From Planctomycetota bacterium (GTDB lineage Bacteria > Planctomycetota > UBA8742 > UBA2392), in contig JAHBXZ010000007.1 of NCBI GenBank assembly GCA_019636215.1, positions 159,353 to 223,352 on the forward strand: a DNA stretch of 64,000 nucleotides, read 5' to 3'. The position numbers and the translations under genes are program-made. Of the stretch, positions 8,660 through 16,800 are shown piece by piece (positions within the stretch are counted from its first letter, which is position 1; each line of letters starts with the position of its first letter). The notes below the pieces were generated by a model. The model was not told where the DNA came from, did not search any database, and saw nothing but the letters and a program-made list of their open reading frames with translations.

Positions 8660-9289
8660 ATGACGAATGATCGCTACAACCTTTACACCTACATCCACAA
8701 GGGTATCCGCTTTGAGTTGTCCGACCTGCTGCGCGCTGCGGGCAATCTGGACTTTGGCGACAGCGAGGCGGCGCAGTCGCTGGTCAAGCGCTTGCGATTT
8801 TCGCTGATGCTGATGAACGAGCACGCCGAGCACGAGGACCAGTTCGTTGAACCGCTGCTGCAGGCCTGCGCCCCGCACCTGGCCCGCCGGGTGGCAGCCA
8901 CCCACAAGGTGCTGGAATCGCAGGAGGAAGAGGTGCTGCACCTGTGCGATGTCGCACCGGGCAACCCCGCTGCGGGTTACAAGCTGTACCTGGCGCTGAC
9001 GCGCTATGCGGCCACGCAGTTCGGCCACATGGCCGAAGAAGAAACCGAGATCATCGCCGCGCTGTGGAAGGACTACACCGACGACGAAATCGTCCGGGCC
9101 GAGAACGCGCTGGTAGCCAGCATTGAACCTCCCAAGGCCGCCACATACTTCACCTGGATGGTGCCGGGCATGAACGAGCCCGAGCGCGAAGTGTTCCTTG
9201 GCGCGCTGCGCAAGGGCGCACCCGCCGAGGCCGTGGCTTTTGTCGAAGAACTGGCCCGCGCCGCACGCGAAGCGCAACTGGCGGCGTAG
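8660..9289 (+). CDS. Hemerythrin HHE domain protein
   Basis: A 209-residue protein with the hemerythrin-like four-helix pattern. His/Glu positions occur in each helix: YIHKGIRFEL, MNEHAEHEDQFVEPLL, THKVLESQEEE and FGHMAEEETEIIAAL. These match the H...H-x-x-x-E...H...H-x-x-x-E spacing that binds a non-haem di-iron centre for O2, NO or redox sensing. The C-terminal 70 residues are an extra helical region (WMVPGMNEPEREVFLGALRK). ATG 8660 has CAGGAG upstream. It stands alone between two hairpin-containing spacers, downstream of the flavin/GAF pair, hinting at a redox or gas-sensing neighbourhood. Confidence 0.82.
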   Translation: MTNDRYNLYTYIHKGIRFELSDLLRAAGNLDFGDSEAAQSLVKRLRFSLMLMNEHAEHEDQFVEPLLQACAPHLARRVAATHKVLESQEEEVLHLCDVAPGNPAAGYKLYLALTRYAATQFGHMAEEETEIIAALWKDYTDDEIVRAENALVASIEPPKAATYFTWMVPGMNEPEREVFLGALRKGAPAEAVAFVEELARAAREAQLAA

Positions 9290-9299
9290 TGTTCACCGG

Positions 9300-9328
9300 C
9301 GTGGGGCGGGCATGCGGCCTGCCCCACG
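9300..9328. terminator. Hairpin downstream of hemerythrin gene
   Basis: CGTGGGGC pairs with GCCCCACG, with partial extension inward. No clear U-tract follows, so termination may be weak. The left arm context GGCGTGGGGCGGGC also occurs at 8528-8541, on the other side of the hemerythrin gene. The rest of 9329-9570 shows no gene. Confidence 0.4.
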
Positions 9329-9570
9329 CAAACTTTATGCGGGCCTCACGCGGTTTTTCTTTTCATCGCGTTGCAATGTGATAACTTCATGCCCGTTGCG
9401 ACCCGGCGCTCTGCGCTGCTGCGGCTCAGCCTGGTGGGGAGATGGCCCCGACAGGCTCAAACGAAGTAGCTCGCGACATCACGGGGCACTGCCCCAGGCA
9501 CCAAAGACCGCACTCACGCCCATTCTCGCCTTGCGCGAACCCGCGTGCTTGCGTGTCAGGAGACACGGAC

Positions 9571-10695
9571 ATGGCAAAGAAGTCGGACTTCCTCAACAAG
9601 AAGCAGCTGGTCAAGCACATCGACATCACGAAGTTCAAAGACGTGGACAAACTGGTGGCCGCGATGGGCGACACCAGCTTCCAGGCCCGCAACCTGTCAC
9701 GCGCGGCCGACATCTACGACATGGCCCTGCGTGAGAAGGACGGCATGGTTTTCCTGTGCCTGGCAGGCTCGCTGGTCAGCGCCGGCCTGAAGAAGGTGAT
9801 CACCGACCTGGTCGAAAACAACATGGTTGACGCCATTATCAGCACCGGCGCAATCGTGGTGGACCAGGACTTCTTTGAGGGCCTTGGCTTCAGCCATTAC
9901 AAGGGCACCCAGTTCGTCAACGACGCCGAGCTGCGCGAACTGGCGATTGACCGCATTTACGACCATTACATCGACGAAGACGAACTGCGCGTCTGCGACG
10001 AAGTAATGACCAAGATCTTCGACGGTCTCGAACCCCGCCCCTACGCCAGCCGCGAAGTCATCTGGGAAATGGGCCGCTACCTGACCCGGCACGGCAAGAA
10101 GCACGACGGTTTCGTCGAAGCCTGCTATCGCAAGAACGTGCCGATCTTTGTGCCGGCCTTCAGCGACTGCAGCGCGGGCTTTGGCGTGGTGCTGCACCAG
10201 CACAAGCGCATCCAGGCCGGCAAGCCGATGGCCAGCATTGATTCCGGCCGCGACTTTTTGGACCTGACCTACCTGAAGATGTACGGCGGCAAGGAAAGCG
10301 GCATTGTCATGATCGGCGGCGGCGTGCCCAAGAACTTCGTGCAGGACACCGTGGTGTCAGCCGAAGTGCTGGGTATGCACGATTGCCCGATGCACAAGTA
10401 CGCCGTGCAGCTGACCGTGGCCGACGAACGCGATGGTGCGCTGAGCGGCAGCACACTCAAGGAAGCCTCCAGCTGGGGCAAGGTGGACCTGGCGTTCGAA
10501 CAGATGGTGTTCGGCGAAGCCACGGTCACCTTTCCGCTGCTGGCGGGCGCGGTGTACGCCCGCGGCGCGCACAAGGCCCGCAAGGGTCGCGAGCTGGCAA
10601 GCTGGTTTGACGGCCCGAACTTCATCAAGGGCGGCAAGAGCCCCAAGCGCGAGCGCGGCGCCAAGGCCGGCAAGAAGCAGCCCGTCACGGTCTAA
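9571..10695 (+). CDS. Deoxyhypusine synthase-family protein
   Basis: A 374-residue member of the deoxyhypusine synthase fold family. ATG 9571 follows CAGGAGA. NAD-binding regions are visible: GSLVSAGLKKVITDLVENN, ISTGAIVVDQDF, VPAFSDCSAGFG and IGGGVPKNF. The catalytic-lysine region is EASSWGKVDLA with Lys304, matching the human W-G-K motif. Bacteria lack eIF5A, so bacterial members are usually thought to make homospermidine or related polyamines, or to modify other substrates. The active-site lysine suggests a working aminobutyl transferase, but the acceptor is unknown. Monocistronic, with a strong terminator directly after it. Confidence 0.88.
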   Translation: MAKKSDFLNKKQLVKHIDITKFKDVDKLVAAMGDTSFQARNLSRAADIYDMALREKDGMVFLCLAGSLVSAGLKKVITDLVENNMVDAIISTGAIVVDQDFFEGLGFSHYKGTQFVNDAELRELAIDRIYDHYIDEDELRVCDEVMTKIFDGLEPRPYASREVIWEMGRYLTRHGKKHDGFVEACYRKNVPIFVPAFSDCSAGFGVVLHQHKRIQAGKPMASIDSGRDFLDLTYLKMYGGKESGIVMIGGGVPKNFVQDTVVSAEVLGMHDCPMHKYAVQLTVADERDGALSGSTLKEASSWGKVDLAFEQMVFGEATVTFPLLAGAVYARGAHKARKGRELASWFDGPNFIKGGKSPKRERGAKAGKKQPVTV

Positions 10696-10715
10696 GCCAC
10701 AGCCACACGCAAGGC

Positions 10716-10743
10716 AGCCCGCCGGGTCACCGGCGGGCTTTTG
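10716..10743 (+). terminator. Rho-independent terminator
   Basis: AGCCCGCCGG and CCGGCGGGCT form a GC-rich stem around a short loop, followed by TTTT. It closes the deoxyhypusine synthase-like gene. Confidence 0.85.
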
Positions 10744-10835
10744 CGTTAACTTGCGGGGGCTGTCTGTTGCGGCGGTGTCGTGCCGCCGCGTGAACCGCTT
10801 GCCGATTGCCCGTCACGTTGCCATCCTCTGCGCCC

Positions 10836-11795
10836 ATGGCCTTGCCGAACAAGAATGCTTTCTGGCGTGTGCTGGTTACCGGCGGCGCGGGGTTCATCGG
10901 GTCGAACCTGGTGCGGCGCATTGAAACCGAGTGGCCCAATGCAATGGTCACCGTGATTGACGACTTCCGCAGCGGAGACTTCCGCAACCTGCAGGGCTTC
11001 CGCGGCGACCTTGTGGCGCAAGATGTTGCGCAACTGGACCTGCGCGGCAGGTTTGCGCCCAAGGATTTCGACGCCATTTTTCACCTGGCCAGCATCACCG
11101 ACACGCGCGAGCAGGACCAGCGCAAGATGAACTGGGACAATATTGAGGGCTTCCGCAACGTCCTTCAGTTTGCCGAACCGGCGCGCACACCCGTCACCTA
11201 CGCCAGCAGCGCGGCGACATACGGCATTGACGCCCGCGTGAACGTGGAAACCGACCCGCGCAAGCCCGCCAACGTGTATGGCTTCAGCAAGGTGCAACTG
11301 GAAAATCTGGCCCAGAAGTACCTGGAGAAACCCGACAACGCCGGCTGGGCCGTCAACGCCGTGCGGTACTTCAATGTGTACGGGCCCCACGAGCAGCACA
11401 AGGGCGCCATGGCCAGCATGGTCTACCAGCTTTACCTGCAGATGAAGGCTGGCAAGCAGCCCCGCGTGTTCAAACACGGCGAGCACAAACGCGATTTTGT
11501 CCACGTGGCCGATGCCGTGCACTGCACCCTGCTGGCCATGAACAGCAGCAAGGCCGGGGTGTTCAACACCGGCAGCGGCGTGGCCCAGACCTTCAACGAC
11601 GTGATAGCCGAGCTGAACACCGCGCTTGGCACCAAACTGCAACCCGACTACATCGACAACCCGTTTCCGTTCTTTCAGCCGTTCACGCAGGCGGACCTTG
11701 CTCGCTCGCGTTCGGAACTTGGCTATGATCCGAAGTTCAAGCTGGCCGCCGGCATTGCCGATTACGTGGCCTGGCTCAAGCAGACAGGACGCTAG
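10836..11795 (+). CDS. hldD: ADP-glyceromanno-heptose 6-epimerase
   Basis: A 319-residue short-chain-type sugar-nucleotide epimerase that converts ADP-D-glycero- to ADP-L-glycero-D-manno-heptose for lipopolysaccharide inner core. The Rossmann motif VTGGAGFIGSNL is near the N-terminus, with the Ser of YASSAATYG and Tyr/Lys of VYGFSKVQLEN as the catalytic set. HldD-specific stretches are present: RYFNVYGPHEQHKGAMASM, then KRDFVHVADAVH and FFQPFTQADL. ATG 10836 is chosen over an upstream TTG because it places the Rossmann strand at the usual distance. Its presence argues for an outer membrane. No other heptose genes are adjacent. Confidence 0.88.
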   Translation: MALPNKNAFWRVLVTGGAGFIGSNLVRRIETEWPNAMVTVIDDFRSGDFRNLQGFRGDLVAQDVAQLDLRGRFAPKDFDAIFHLASITDTREQDQRKMNWDNIEGFRNVLQFAEPARTPVTYASSAATYGIDARVNVETDPRKPANVYGFSKVQLENLAQKYLEKPDNAGWAVNAVRYFNVYGPHEQHKGAMASMVYQLYLQMKAGKQPRVFKHGEHKRDFVHVADAVHCTLLAMNSSKAGVFNTGSGVAQTFNDVIAELNTALGTKLQPDYIDNPFPFFQPFTQADLARSRSELGYDPKFKLAAGIADYVAWLKQTGR

Positions 11796-11798
11796 ACC

Positions 11799-12581
11799 AT
11801 GGTCGCACCCTCGGATCCCAACGGCATCATCAAGGCCCACGCGCCGACAAGCCACGAACACACCATCGACAATTGGGGGTTCGTGTTCGGGGGCATGGTT
11901 AATCGTCGCGTGCTGCTGTTTGTGGCGCTGGTTGGTGGCGCATTTTTTGCCGTGCTGGTGGGGGCGTTTCTTCTGGTTCGCTTTGGCGGCCACAATGTGC
12001 ACGCCGACAACAGCGCAGGTTTTGTGCGCGCGGCAGAAATGGACGGCCCGGCACTTACGGCCGCCATCCGCCGCAACGATGTACGCAGCGTACTTCGGCT
12101 TGTGGGCACCGACGGCCCGGACGCCGAAAGCTATGCCGAAGAACGCGCCACCTGCGAACGACTGGGCGTGCCGCACTTTGTGGCCAAGATGGCGGCCACC
12201 CGCGCGCCATACCGCAGTGAAATGGCACGGGTGTTTGAAGTACTGGACATGATTGACGCCGACCGGAACCTTCAGCCGGTGCTGATCCACTGCAGCGCCG
12301 GGTCGGACCGCACCGGCCTGGTCAGCGTGATCTGGATGCACGACTACCGCGGCCAGCCGCTGGCCGAGGCCCGCAAACAACTGGCCTGGGCGCCGTACAT
12401 GCATGTGAGCTTTGGCGAGGCCCGGCACATGGGCGAGTTCCTGGACAGGTACGAGGCGTTTCTTGCCGCCAACCCCGGCAAGTGGATGAACATCCAGCAG
12501 TGGACCAAGTTGCATTACTTTGAAGAAAAGCCGGGCCGTGAAGCCGGGCCCTGGCACGACGGGCGCGTGTACCGGCCATAG
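11799..12581 (+). CDS. Membrane-anchored dual-specificity-type protein phosphatase
   Basis: A 260-residue protein. Residues 36-60 form a single hydrophobic span (LLFVALVGGAFFAVLVGAFLL), so the catalytic domain is probably on the outer face of the inner membrane. The active-site loop HCSAGSDRTG (Cys165, Arg171) is the C-x5-R signature of cysteine phosphatases, and DVRSVLRLVG is the conserved strand before it. An Asp general acid is not obvious. Substrates could be phosphotyrosine, phosphoinositide or a sugar phosphate. Starts 4 bp after hldD, so it may be co-transcribed, which would fit an envelope role. Confidence 0.78.
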   Translation: MVAPSDPNGIIKAHAPTSHEHTIDNWGFVFGGMVNRRVLLFVALVGGAFFAVLVGAFLLVRFGGHNVHADNSAGFVRAAEMDGPALTAAIRRNDVRSVLRLVGTDGPDAESYAEERATCERLGVPHFVAKMAATRAPYRSEMARVFEVLDMIDADRNLQPVLIHCSAGSDRTGLVSVIWMHDYRGQPLAEARKQLAWAPYMHVSFGEARHMGEFLDRYEAFLAANPGKWMNIQQWTKLHYFEEKPGREAGPWHDGRVYRP

Positions 12582-12631
12582 TTGTGCATTTCGCGGCCTT
12601 GCCGCAGGCGGCCTGCGCCACTACGATTCCG

Positions 12632-12657
12632 CCCCGCAGAAGCGGGGTCTTTCTTTT
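12632..12657 (+). terminator. Terminator-like hairpin before recA
   Basis: CCCCGC-AGAA-GCGGGG followed by TCTTTCTTTT. It is a plausible intrinsic terminator for the phosphatase gene, only 15 bp upstream of the recA start, so it may also act in recA leader RNA. A second small hairpin (CGCAGG/CCTGCG) lies at 12603-12617. I found no recognisable SOS box. Confidence 0.6.
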
Positions 12658-12671
12658 CCAGCGAGGTAGCC

Positions 12672-13703
12672 ATGGCGGCCAAACAGGCAGTGCAGGACAA
12701 GCGCAACGAGGCCGTCGAAATGGCACTTGCGCAGATCGAGAAAAGCCACGGCAAGGGCGCGCTGATGCGCCTTGGCGACGCGCCGCCGGTGGACACCGCC
12801 TGCATCACGACGGGCAGCCTGAGCTTTGACCTGGCCCTGGGCGGCAAGGGCATCCCGCGCGGGCGCATTGTCGAAATCTACGGCCCTGAAAGCAGCGGCA
12901 AGACCACCATCACGCTGCAGATCATCGCCGAGGCCCAGAAGCGCGGCGGCATCGCCGCGTTCATTGATGCCGAGCACGCCATGGACCCGGTGTACGCCGA
13001 ACGCATCGGCGTGGACGTGAAGAACCTGTACGTCAGCCAGCCCGACAGCGGCGAACAGGCGCTGGACATCGCTGAAACGCTGGTGCGCAGCAACGCCTTT
13101 GACATCATCGTGATTGACTCTGTTGCCGCGCTGGTGCCCCGCGCTGAGCTGGAAGGCGACATGGGCGACGCCCAGATGGGCAGCCAGGCGCGGCTGATGA
13201 GCCAGGCCATGCGCAAGCTGACAGCAGCCGTCAGCCGCGCCAAGACCAGCCTGATTTTCATCAACCAGATCCGCATGAAGATCGGCATTGTTTTCGGCAA
13301 CCCGGAAACAACCACCGGCGGCAACGCGTTGAAGTTTGCGGCAAGCCAGCGCATTGAAGTGCGCAAGGGCAAGCCGATCACCGTCAACGAAGAGATGGTG
13401 GGGCACGAAGTGAACGTCAAGATCGTCAAGAACAAGATGGCCCCGCCGTTCAAGAAGACGACGCTGGAGATCATCTTCAATGAAGGCGTCAGCAAGATCG
13501 GCGACCTGCTTGAACTTGGCGCCCAGACCGGCACCGTAAAGCGCAGCGGCGCCTGGTGGACCTACGGGTCGGAGAAGCTGGGCCAGGGCAAGGAAAACGC
13601 CAAGCAGTTCCTGAAGGAACACGAGGACATCCGCGCCAAAATCGACCGCGAAACCCGCGAAGCCCTTGGCATGCCCGCGGAGCAGGAAAGGAAAATCGAG
13701 TAG
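12672..13703 (+). CDS. recA: Recombinase A
   Basis: A 343-residue RecA, the ATP-dependent strand-exchange protein and SOS co-protease. ATG 12672 lies a few bases after GCGAGG. Walker [10 protein letters not shown] is at residues 71-79 and the Walker B strand is [10 protein letters not shown]. Loop L1 and the signature [13 protein letters not shown] are present, as is loop L2 with [15 protein letters not shown]. The C-terminal tail is acidic/basic ([15 protein letters not shown]) and of normal length. Nothing is missing. It is followed by a cluster of palindromes and then alaS, an order seen in several phyla, although here they probably have separate promoters. Confidence 0.97.
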   Translation: MAAKQAVQDKRNEAVEMALAQIEKSHGKGALMRLGDAPPVDTACITTGSLSFDLALGGKGIPRGRIVEIYGPESSGKTTITLQIIAEAQKRGGIAAFIDAEHAMDPVYAERIGVDVKNLYVSQPDSGEQALDIAETLVRSNAFDIIVIDSVAALVPRAELEGDMGDAQMGSQARLMSQAMRKLTAAVSRAKTSLIFINQIRMKIGIVFGNPETTTGGNALKFAASQRIEVRKGKPITVNEEMVGHEVNVKIVKNKMAPPFKKTTLEIIFNEGVSKIGDLLELGAQTGTVKRSGAWWTYGSEKLGQGKENAKQFLKEHEDIRAKIDRETREALGMPAEQERKIE

Positions 13704-13807
13704 CATGGGCAGCTTGCCCATGTTGAACGCTTCGGGGCCGTTCCAGCCCCGACTGGGGGCAGGAGCGAGACGCTCCTGCCACCTTGCACACGGGCGGGAC
13801 GCCCGTG
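13704..13807. repeat. Cluster of four REP-like palindromes between recA and alaS
   Basis: Four hairpins in tandem: 13704-13722 (CATGGGCA/TGCCCATG); 13733-13751 (CGGGGC/GCCCCG); 13758-13780 (GGCAGGAGCG-AGA-CGCTCCTGCC); and 13789-13807 (CACGGGCG-GGA-CGCCCGTG). The last two share a GCG-N3-CGC core and a trailing GCCAC, the same design as the hairpins flanking the transposase cassette inside alaS. The last one ends 19 bp before the alaS ATG. The first sits directly after the recA stop. Confidence 0.85.
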
Positions 13808-13825
13808 CCACGGCTCAAGGCACCC

Positions 13826-16800
13826 ATGAAAGTTGACCCGAACCAGCTGCGTAAACGCTTTCTCGATTTCTTTGACGCGAGAATGAAGGACCACGCCAAG
13901 GCCAAGGGCCACGGGGTGAAGCCCGGGGTCAGCCTTGCCTTGCCTAGCAGCAGCCTGCAACCGCCCGATGCCAGCACACTGTTCACCAGCGCCGGCATGC
14001 ACCAGTTCAAGGACGACTTTACCGGCAATCTGGTGCACGGCACCCGCGCCGCGGCCACGGTGCAGAAGTGCATGCGCACGCCGGACCTTGAGAACGTCGG
14101 CAAGACCGCGCGTCACCACACGTTCTTTGAAATGCTGGGGTTCTTCAGCTTCGGCGACGGTTTAAGCGGCCCCAACGGCAGCGTCGGCTTCTTCAAGAAG
14201 GAAGCGATCCGCTGGATCTGGGATTTCTACACGTTGCCATGGGATCAAGGCGGCTGCGGCTTGGACACCGGCAAGCTGTACGTGTCGGTCTATAAGGGCG
14301 ACGAAAACGGCAAAGACCGCGACACCGAGGCCATAGAACTGTGGACTGCGATCTTGCAGCCCCTGCACCCCGGTGTGAGCCTGCTGGGCAAGCGCATTTT
14401 TGAGCTGGGCGAGCACGACAACTTCTGGCCCGCGGGCGCGCCAAGCCAGGGGCCCAACGGCGTGTGCGGCCCCTGCAGCGAAATTTTCTATGACCTTGGC
14501 GACGAATACGGCCAGGGCGACGTTGCCAGCAATGGCAACCGCTTCATGGAAATCGGCAACATCGTTTTCACGCAGTACGAACGCAGCGGCCCCACGCCCG
14601 GCAAGGGCACACTGACGCCCCTGCCCGCCAAGAACATTGACTTCGGTGGGGGATTCGAGCGTCTGGTGATGGTGCTCGACGGCGCCAAGACGACGCTGGA
14701 TTCCGGGTTGTTTACGGCTGTGCGGAAAGCTCTCAGTGTTCACGCGGCAACATCGCCGCGTGACCCAGCTCCTTCGGCCGGGGCTCATGGCGAGAACCTT
14801 GTGCGCGAAAAACGCATTGCGGACCACATTCGCGCCGCCACCTTTGCCATGGCCGACGGCATCCTTCCGTCGAATGAAGGCGCTGGCTATGTCATCCGCC
14901 GCATCATCCGCCGCGCCTTCCGCGACGGGTCCGCCTTGGGCTTCGACGGCCCGTTTCTGCACAAGCTGGTGCCGGTGATTGTTGAGGGCTACGGCGAGGC
15001 CTACCCTGAACTCAAGCGCAACACCTCGGCCATCGCTGCCACCATCCAGCAGGAAGAGCAGCAGTTCTCCACCACGCTTGAGCGCGGCCTGCAACTGTTG
15101 GCCGGCCTGATCCGCGAACACAAGAAGCGCGACGACAAGACACTCGACGGCAAGGCCGCCTTCGACCTGTACCAGTCCCAGGGCCTGCCGCGCGAAGTGG
15201 TGCAGGACGAAGCCGCCGCCGAAGGCATGCTGTTGGACCAACTCGGCTACGACGCCGCCGAGGAAGCCCACCGTCAGGCCAGCAAGGGCGGCAAGCAGGT
15301 CGTGGTCTTCGAGAAAGGCTGGTTCCAGGATCTAAAAGCCAAAGCCAAGCCCACGGAGTTTCTGGGCTACGAAACCTGCGACTCCACGGCCCGCGTGATC
15401 GCGCTGGTGCGCGACGGCCAGAACTTCGACATTGTCGAACAGGGCGACAGCGTGATCGTGGTTCTCGACCGTACGCCGTTCTACGCCGAAAGCGGCGGCC
15501 AGGTCGGCGACCGCGGCAGTTTGCACGTGGATGCCGGCCTGTTCGAAGTCATCGACACCAAAAAACGCGACGATTACTGGCTGCATGAAGGCAAGCTCAA
15601 GCACGGCAAGTTGCGCGTGGGCGACACCGTTGAAGCCCTCGTAGACCAGACCCGCCGCGACAGCATTCGCCGCAACCACAGCGCCACCCACCTGATGCAC
15701 GCGGCCCTGCGCAAGGTGCTGGGCGAACACGTCGTTCAGCGCGGCAGTGAAGTGCGGCCTGACGGGTTGCGGTTCGATTTCAGCCACCCCAAGGCCGTGA
15801 CGTTCGAGGAACGCCAGCAGATTGAGACGCTGGTGAACGAACAGATCCGGGTGAATGCCCAGGTTGGTACGGCGATCATGAGCCCCGAGGAAGCCCAGAA
15901 GGCCGGGGCCATGGCCCTGTTCGGCGAAAAGTACGGCGACAAGGTGCGCGTGCTGACCATGGGCAGTGGCACGGGCGTCCCGCCCGTGAAAAAGGTGGAA
16001 AGGGGCGTCTCGCCCCTTTCAAGTGCAACCTTCCGGTTCCGCCCGGGCACAGGCGAAGTCAGGCGCCGCCAGGGCGCAAACTTGCCGCATTGGGAGCAAT
16101 CCGGAGCAACGTATTTCGTTACGTTCCGTCTGGCGGACGCACTCCCTGCAGCGGTGATCGAACAGATTCGCGCCGAGAGAGACGACATCGTAAACACGGC
16201 CGCCAGGCTCGGACGCGACCTGAGCGACGACGAACTGCATCGTCTGCAGGAACTGCAGACGGTCAAAATGGACCAGTTTCTGAACGCAGGGCATGGCGCA
16301 TGCTGGCTGCGGCGCGACGATTGCGCGAAAGTTTTGGCAGACGCGCTGAATCACTTCGATCGCGAGCGCTACGACCTTGCGGCCTGGTGCGTCATGCCAA
16401 ATCACGTCCACGTGCTGGTGCGCCCGTTGTTTGCCCACACATTGCAGGAGATTCTGCACTCGTGGAAGTCATTCACCGCCAAGAAGTGCCTTGAGCTGGT
16501 TGGCAGGACGGGGGCGTTCTGGCAAGAGGAATACTTCGATCGCATCGTGCGCGACGAAGCTGAGTTTGAGAGATTCGTCGGTTACATTGCGGCCAACCCC
16601 GTTGACGCCGGATTGAAGGACTGGGCTTGGGTTAACACACCCGCCACGGGCGAGGACGCCCGTGAAACCTTCAACACGGGCGAGACGCCCGTGCCACAAG
16701 CATTTTCCATGGAACTCTGCGGCGGCACCCACGTTTCGCGTACGGGCGACATCGGGTTTTTCCGCATCACCAGCGAGGGCAGTAGCAGCGCCGGTGTGCG

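Larger units (their letters stand above)
15966..16697 (+). mobile_element. RAYT (REP-associated tyrosine transposase) cassette inside alaS
   Basis: A 732-bp (exactly 244-codon) unit with perfect 14-bp terminal inverted repeats GTGGCACGGGCGTC at 15966-15979 and 16684-16697. Inside, AlaRS residues about 752-930 match a Y1/HUH transposase of the RAYT group. They include NLPHWEQSGATYFVTFRLAD, the HUH motif MPNHVHVLV (His860, His862), the catalytic-tyrosine region EEYFDRIVRDEAEF (Tyr903) and the terminal YIAANPVDAGL. All expected catalytic residues are present. RAYTs cut and join single-stranded REP hairpins. No independent ATG start is visible upstream of the domain within the cassette; ATG codons occur only later, so as it stands it is translated as part of alaS. 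Confidence 0.92.

Noticed and set aside
10746..12557. Reverse-strand open frame of about 600 codons opposite hldD and the phosphatase
   Set aside because: His/Val/Ala-rich shadow spanning two real genes on the other strand; no motif or ribosome site.
13784..13825. N-terminal extension of AlaRS (MHTGGTPVPRLKAP)
   Set aside because: It is a translation of the REP palindrome; the family start MKVDPNQLRKRF follows at ATG 13826.
15966..16697. Intein interpretation of the alaS insert
   Set aside because: The insert does not begin with Cys or Ser at a splice junction of the intein type, does not end in His-Asn, and contains HUH transposase motifs rather than Hint or LAGLIDADG motifs.
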